Shown: positions 59,801-64,000 of the stretch, one piece after another
Numbering within the stretch: the first letter of the stretch is position 1
Layout: each line of letters opens with the position of its first letter
Origin: Lepidodermella squamata
Lineage: Eukaryota > Gastrotricha
Reading direction: 5' to 3'
DNA: 64,000 nucleotides
NCBI GenBank assembly: GCA_047495785.1
Contig: JBLDXI010000017.1
Span: 3,162,001 to 3,226,000, forward strand
The notes under the pieces: model-generated
The model's database searches: none
What the model saw: the letters and a program-made list of their open reading frames with translations, nothing else
Told to the model about the DNA's origin: nothing
Position numbers and translations under genes: made by a program

Positions 59801-61047
59801 CAGCTACGTCGGTCAAGCCGTCCGGAATCTCGGTGCTCGTGCCCCATGCATCGCCGGCGACGATGACAAACCGCGGCCGGAATTCGCCAACATTTTGCGC
59901 CAAGTCGCGCGACTTCTGTAGTGATGTCATAAGGCCGCGTAAGGTTCCTGATTCGCAGAAACACATGACAGCGGCGGCGGAGGGCGTCTGCTCGAGGTTG
60001 GCGACGATGCGGTCGAAATCACCGGCCACCATGTCGCTGTTAACAGCCGGCGCTTGCGACTCGCTCGCAGTGCAGATGCCAAGTTTTGCTAGGCTGGTCT
60101 TGAGCTCGGTAACACCGTACTCGCCGTACATGCCCTGGCTATAAACGAGATGCACGCATTGCCAGCCGAGCGAGTACGCTAGGCTGGCCATGGCTCGGGC
60201 TTGGTAAATGTCCGACGGCGACGTGCGAGTGTACATTCGGTACCGCCGACGGTCCGACAAGTCACCAGAAGTCGCACCGAAATCGATCTAAAAACAAAAT
60301 TAGTCAAAATTGAATCTACTGAGCTGATCAGAAAAAATTGTTGAAAAAATCAAATATAATTTGTTAATTTTTTTACCTGTGGAATCTTGAATTGCTGTAG
60401 AAGCATGTTCAGTGGCGAGCTTATCCGGCTAAACTCGCTGCCAATAACAACTGCAACAGGTTTCGGCTGCAGTTGCGCTCCGTTTCGCATCATTGTGGCC
60501 GTAATTTTTGTCGTCGCCCATTGCATGGCGCGGACAGTTGCCACTGTCGGCAGGGAACACGCGTCGATGATGTTGTAGCCGAGTTTCACGCCCGGTAAAA
60601 GGTTCGGATTTGCGTTAATCGCTGCGATTGTTCGCCGGAATTGCGAGACCAATAATACTCGAGACGGTACCAAATCGCCGCAAGCATTTCTGTGGAAAGT
60701 GAATAAGCAATTTTTATGCTTGACCACTGAACAGCGAGTTGATTAGTTTAGTTTCCCATGTTATAAAAACTGCATGAAACAAAAAAAAACAAAAAAAAGC
60801 TTCCAAGGCTTTTATAGTTTCAACAAAGCTTGGTTCCCGAACACCAAAGAAAGGTTCAAATTGGCATCTAAGGCCAAGATAATTTGACTTACATCAAGTC
60901 GAAATCTGCTCGCCGCGTTGCGTTCGATTCATGTATGGACATAACAGCGCCGATAATAATGTCACCATCCTTGTACAGCTGATTCGGCTGACAATGTGCC
61001 AGCGAAAGCAGAAGCTGCAAGGGTATAAGCAGAGGCACTGCCTTCAT
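56891..61047 (-). CDS. Soluble mGluR-like ligand-binding domain fused to mucin-like stretches and three PAN-like domains
   Basis: Starts at 61047 with a signal peptide (MKAVPLLIPLQLLLSLAHC). Four exons encode a class C GPCR Venus-flytrap domain: DGDIIIGAVMSIHE, RTIAAINANPNLLPGVKLG, LLQQFKIPQ, GATSGDLSD, TSPSDIYQARAMASL, GMYGEYGV, VMCFCE, GDAWG and PARYEYHVY. Junctions near 60900 and 59030 were checked by phase. The cysteine-rich link to the membrane is reduced to about three Cys (SVCACRP). Instead of seven helices the final exon (689 codons from the first ATG inside it) encodes Thr-rich mucin tracts (about 58390-58620 and 57840-57990) and three copies of an HC-GG...C...WTFL domain (about 58045-58260, 57490-57720, 56891-57105), then stops. 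Total about 1165 residues. It is probably secreted; a ligand-sequestering or matrix role is inferred. Confidence 0.88.
57840..57990 (-). repeat. Thr-rich (mucin-like) coding repeat 2
   Basis: Runs of Thr codons on the minus strand within the receptor-like gene, likely O-glycosylated. Opposite-strand Val-rich frames are shadows. Confidence 0.8.
58390..58620 (-). repeat. Thr-rich (mucin-like) coding repeat 1
   Basis: Longest Thr/Ser run of the gene, between the receptor-like part and the first PAN-like domain; likely a glycosylated spacer. Confidence 0.8.
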
Positions 61048-64000
61048 GGCTGCTGGCGGGCACGAAGAAGTAGCGATAAGTTGTTTCCAAGTGTTCCGGT
61101 TGTTGAGGTGCAGCTAACGAGTTAAACAATATTGAATGAAGTTAAAATAAATATCATAAAATGCTGGTTAACGCCGTCTAAAAATAACACGCTACAAATT
61201 GACGTGTAGAACAAGCTAAACGGTTGAGTTAATTGAAAAGAATTAAAAATTTCCGTTGTCGGTTTTTGCGGCGCGATACAAGCGAATGCCGTGCTGCTGC
61301 GATGATGGCGCCGGTGATGGCGCCGGTATTTTGTTGTAGGTTCCGAGTTAATCAAGTCGAGGTATTTTTTCTCACCGCGAGCGCGCAACTCAATTAAGCG
61401 CGCGTTACGTATTTGAAGACGCGACAAATTTACCAGAATCGCTCGTCGTGTCTATTATATTAAAACGATGAGCGGCTCTAGTTGTAACAGCATTATAAAA
61501 ATAAAATACTAGTAGTAATAATAATGATAAATGCACAGAAGAAGAATGTATCACTTTCGCGCGCTCAGCAGCAATAATAATGTTAATTGGAGCGACGATG
61601 ATGTAGTTAAAACAAAGCTGGCGATGTACGAGGATGGCTTGCGATGTTAACATTGCTCAATTTTGAGATGCCTAAGCGCGACACGAGTAATGCGAAATTG
61701 GTGTTTGGCGCATTTATTGCCAAGCCGGGCTTTGACGCAAGACGCAAGTGGCGGTATAGAAGTAAGAGATGGTCCGAAATTCCCACAACAAACATAAACA
61801 ACGATAAAACAACAATACCGGCTGTCGAACAGAGTTGCTGCAGGCAGCGCGGTTTCTAATAGCACCACTAATAATAATGGTAGCACAAAAATGTAAGTAG
61901 TTGTTATTTTATACGATTGTACACGCTCGACATACGCCCGACATCACCGAGAGCCATCATCACCTGCCGCCGCAACGACCGCAACGCTGTGTTCAGTGCC
62001 AAAAACCAAGGCAGGCGGCGGCTGTTGCAATTGTTGCGACAGGGCAGAGCGCGCGCGCGTTCTGTGGTGTCATTATAGCTTACTACCAAAACCGCGCTGC
62101 CTTAATAATATCATCATTATTAGGTAGGTTTTGTCCGATGCGCGCATCGCCATTGCGCAGAGTGTTTTGCCGCCACAGCGTTGCACCGGCTAGAGCGGAA
62201 GGCGAACCTCATCGTGAACGCAGCCAAAAAGAACGTATTAGTCGAGCCGTCGAGAGGCTAGATGGTAACAACTAGCGTCAAAACCCTGTGACGCCACTTC
62301 GCTAGCAGTGGACGGCTCAGGTGAGTTGGCGGCGATAACCCCGAAACAACGGCGGCTCACTTTCTGCCGCGCTCGACTAATAGCTCGGCGCTCGAATTAG
62401 CCTTCCTATCTCCTCAGCCTATAACGGGTATCACAGTCGTTCATTCTCGCATTAAGAGGCTATATGAAAGAAAAGCGTCGTTTGTTGAACGTGCGACAGC
62501 TCACCGGTTGCGGCGAAAAACGGCACGTGAAAAAACACCGGCGGAACACCTGGCGGCGGTGGCGGCTTTATTATTTTAAACCCAAACATCGTTGCAAACA
62601 AAGCCGCGCGTTTTGTTATTTTACGCTAAAAAGCGCGACGATGGCGATGCATACGTGAGAAATGGTCGCAAACACGGCCGGGCGATGCCCATTGCCGTTG
62701 CAAATCCGCTGCAATTGTCGACATTATCCGCAAAAATTGACAGGCCGTAACAGTTGCGATGAAAAACGGCAGCGTCCGCGTGAAAAAAATAACATGGAAT
62801 GGTATATCACGGAGACAATAATATTAACGCAAGGCGAGATTGTTGGTGATGAAAGAAAAGCAAGGCGCTTTTTCAATTAACTCGTACGTGTCTTGTGGCG
62901 TGGTCAAGAAAATGTCGCCGTCGCCTTCTTGCCCAGCGAGAGAGCTATCACTGTTGAGTGCATGCGTGCGACGCCATGTTTCTAGGGCAATTCATCGGCT
63001 TTAGCGCCAATGTGACTTGTAATAATATTGTGATTAGCGCTGAAATGTAGCTGTTACAAAACGCGGTGGCATCAGTGCGATCGAGCAATAAACACGGTCT
63101 TGTAAAATAATTCTGACATCGCAGCAGAAGCCGCAAGCGCATCGTTTATGTAACAAAATCACCTCAGTTGACCCCGGCGCGTAAAAAGCGGCACCGCGCG
63201 CTGGCCCCGCCGCCATCGCGCGGGGACACACAGCCGTCGCAATATAAATTAGTAGGCCGTGTCGCACCATATGAGGAAGGTATCAATCGGTTCACACTTT
63301 AAACACGAGGCTCATTAACGGTCTAATCGCACGCAAAACGCTCGCGCTTGTACACAAAATTTTTGCATTGCAAATCGGCGCCCAACAGCTTTAGGTGCAT
63401 TTCGGCTAGGTGCTGCCGGGCCAACGCCTAATATCGGCCAGAAATAATGTGGAACCTATCCGCGACCAAAACTAATAGCGACAAATCAAGCCTGTCGACA
63501 ATTAGTATTCCTTCTTATTTAGACCGAGACTCTTCTCAACTGACCGCATTTTAGGCAAGGTAATAATAAAATCACAATCTATTAAGCAAACATATATATT
63601 GGTAATTAAAACGAAAGGCTAGGGTAATTTGTTGCGTGTTTGGCTTATTGCGGTTTTTCATCTTAAAATTTCATGAGAGGGCGTCTGAAATTAATAAATA
63701 ATGACAATTCGGCTGAAGAAAAGTGATCAGCTAAGGTTAACCCGGCGCGTGCCTCTGAGTGATGCCGAAGCACGCAATATCTCGATTGGAACTCGAAAAA
63801 CAGGTTACACGATTTGTTTACAAGCCGAATAAACGTTGTAATAAGTCAACAGTATGAAATGTTTATTGTTCTCTGGTATATATCAGGTAAAATTTCTCAT
63901 CAAATTTTTTTTACTGTTTATAGCGTCAATTTTCCGTAGATTATTAATACGTTAGCATTTTGTAACATAAGATGAGCACAATTTTATTCAGAAGATATTG
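61048..64000. promoter_or_regulatory. Upstream non-coding region, mixed AT- and CpG-rich
   Basis: About 3 kb beyond the start of the receptor-like gene to the window end. Its composition resembles 44-48 kb: TTATTATTA-type stretches, GC/CpG-rich words (for example a GCGCGC run near 62049) and polypurine words. Frames up to 124 codons are low complexity and show no motif. Part is presumably the promoter of the receptor-like gene. No gene recognised. Confidence 0.45.

Noticed and set aside
1-64000. tRNA, rRNA or CRISPR arrays
   Set aside because: No cloverleaf with a convincing T-loop, no rRNA-like conserved blocks and no regularly spaced repeats were found by eye; a covariance-model scan would be decisive.

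Overview
This window reads as a compact, intron-containing invertebrate genome, most likely a nematode. The evidence is short introns (mostly about 45-90 bp), splice-acceptor-like sites 2-36 nt upstream of several start codons (as expected if a spliced leader is added in trans), very tight same-strand spacing, secreted EB-module, astacin-type and PAN/apple-like proteins, and gene content matching XPA, MCM4, mARC, PITP, Dicer, EFCAB11, BTBD9 and AGPAT5. The lineage is an inference. No rRNA, tRNA or CRISPR array was recognised.

Layout. 0-16 kb, housekeeping genes: XPA (single exon, +), a repeat-bearing gene desert (1.1-5.6 kb), MCM4 (+, five exons), two tandem mARC/MOSC-domain genes (-), an unusual RING-coiled coil-Rab fusion (+), and a phosphatidylinositol transfer protein (-). 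16-23 kb: a secreted protein with two C-type-lectin-like domains (-) and a Cys-rich secreted protein (+), separated by AT-rich DNA. 23-30 kb: a coiled-coil protein of about 2000 residues (-), divergent from Dicer. 30.9-40.6 kb: Dicer, EFCAB11 and a BTBD9-like gene, all + and closely spaced. A 5'-truncated LINE interrupts the first coding exon of the BTBD9-like gene, with a recognisable 7-bp target-site duplication. 41.6-42.9 kb: an AGPAT5-type acyltransferase (+). 42.9-48.1 kb: a 5-kb gene-free region rich in simple repeats, leading into a large gene (+) that joins a CENP-B/Tc5-type helix-turn-helix to a Crypton-derived DUF3504-like (tyrosine-recombinase-like) domain. 52-61 kb, secreted or cell-surface proteins: an astacin whose zinc-binding active site is completely replaced (+), followed by EGF and Cys-rich modules; a small PAN-like/mucin protein (-); and a chimera of a metabotropic-glutamate-receptor ligand-binding domain with Thr-rich mucin stretches and three PAN-like domains, lacking any seven-helix domain (-). 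61-64 kb is non-coding.

Most interesting points: (1) a Dicer of near-standard length (about 1916 aa) with both RNase III active sites intact, but with every helicase ATPase motif lost and with Cys/His-rich and RGG-rich insertions; (2) the receptor-ectodomain/PAN chimera beside a small gene carrying the same Cys-rich domain; (3) a pseudo-astacin; (4) a RING-Rab fusion; (5) a domesticated-transposase-like regulator; (6) a LINE insertion caught inside a coding exon. Exon boundaries were worked out by hand from GT/AG sites, phase and family alignment; those I checked codon by codon are stated.
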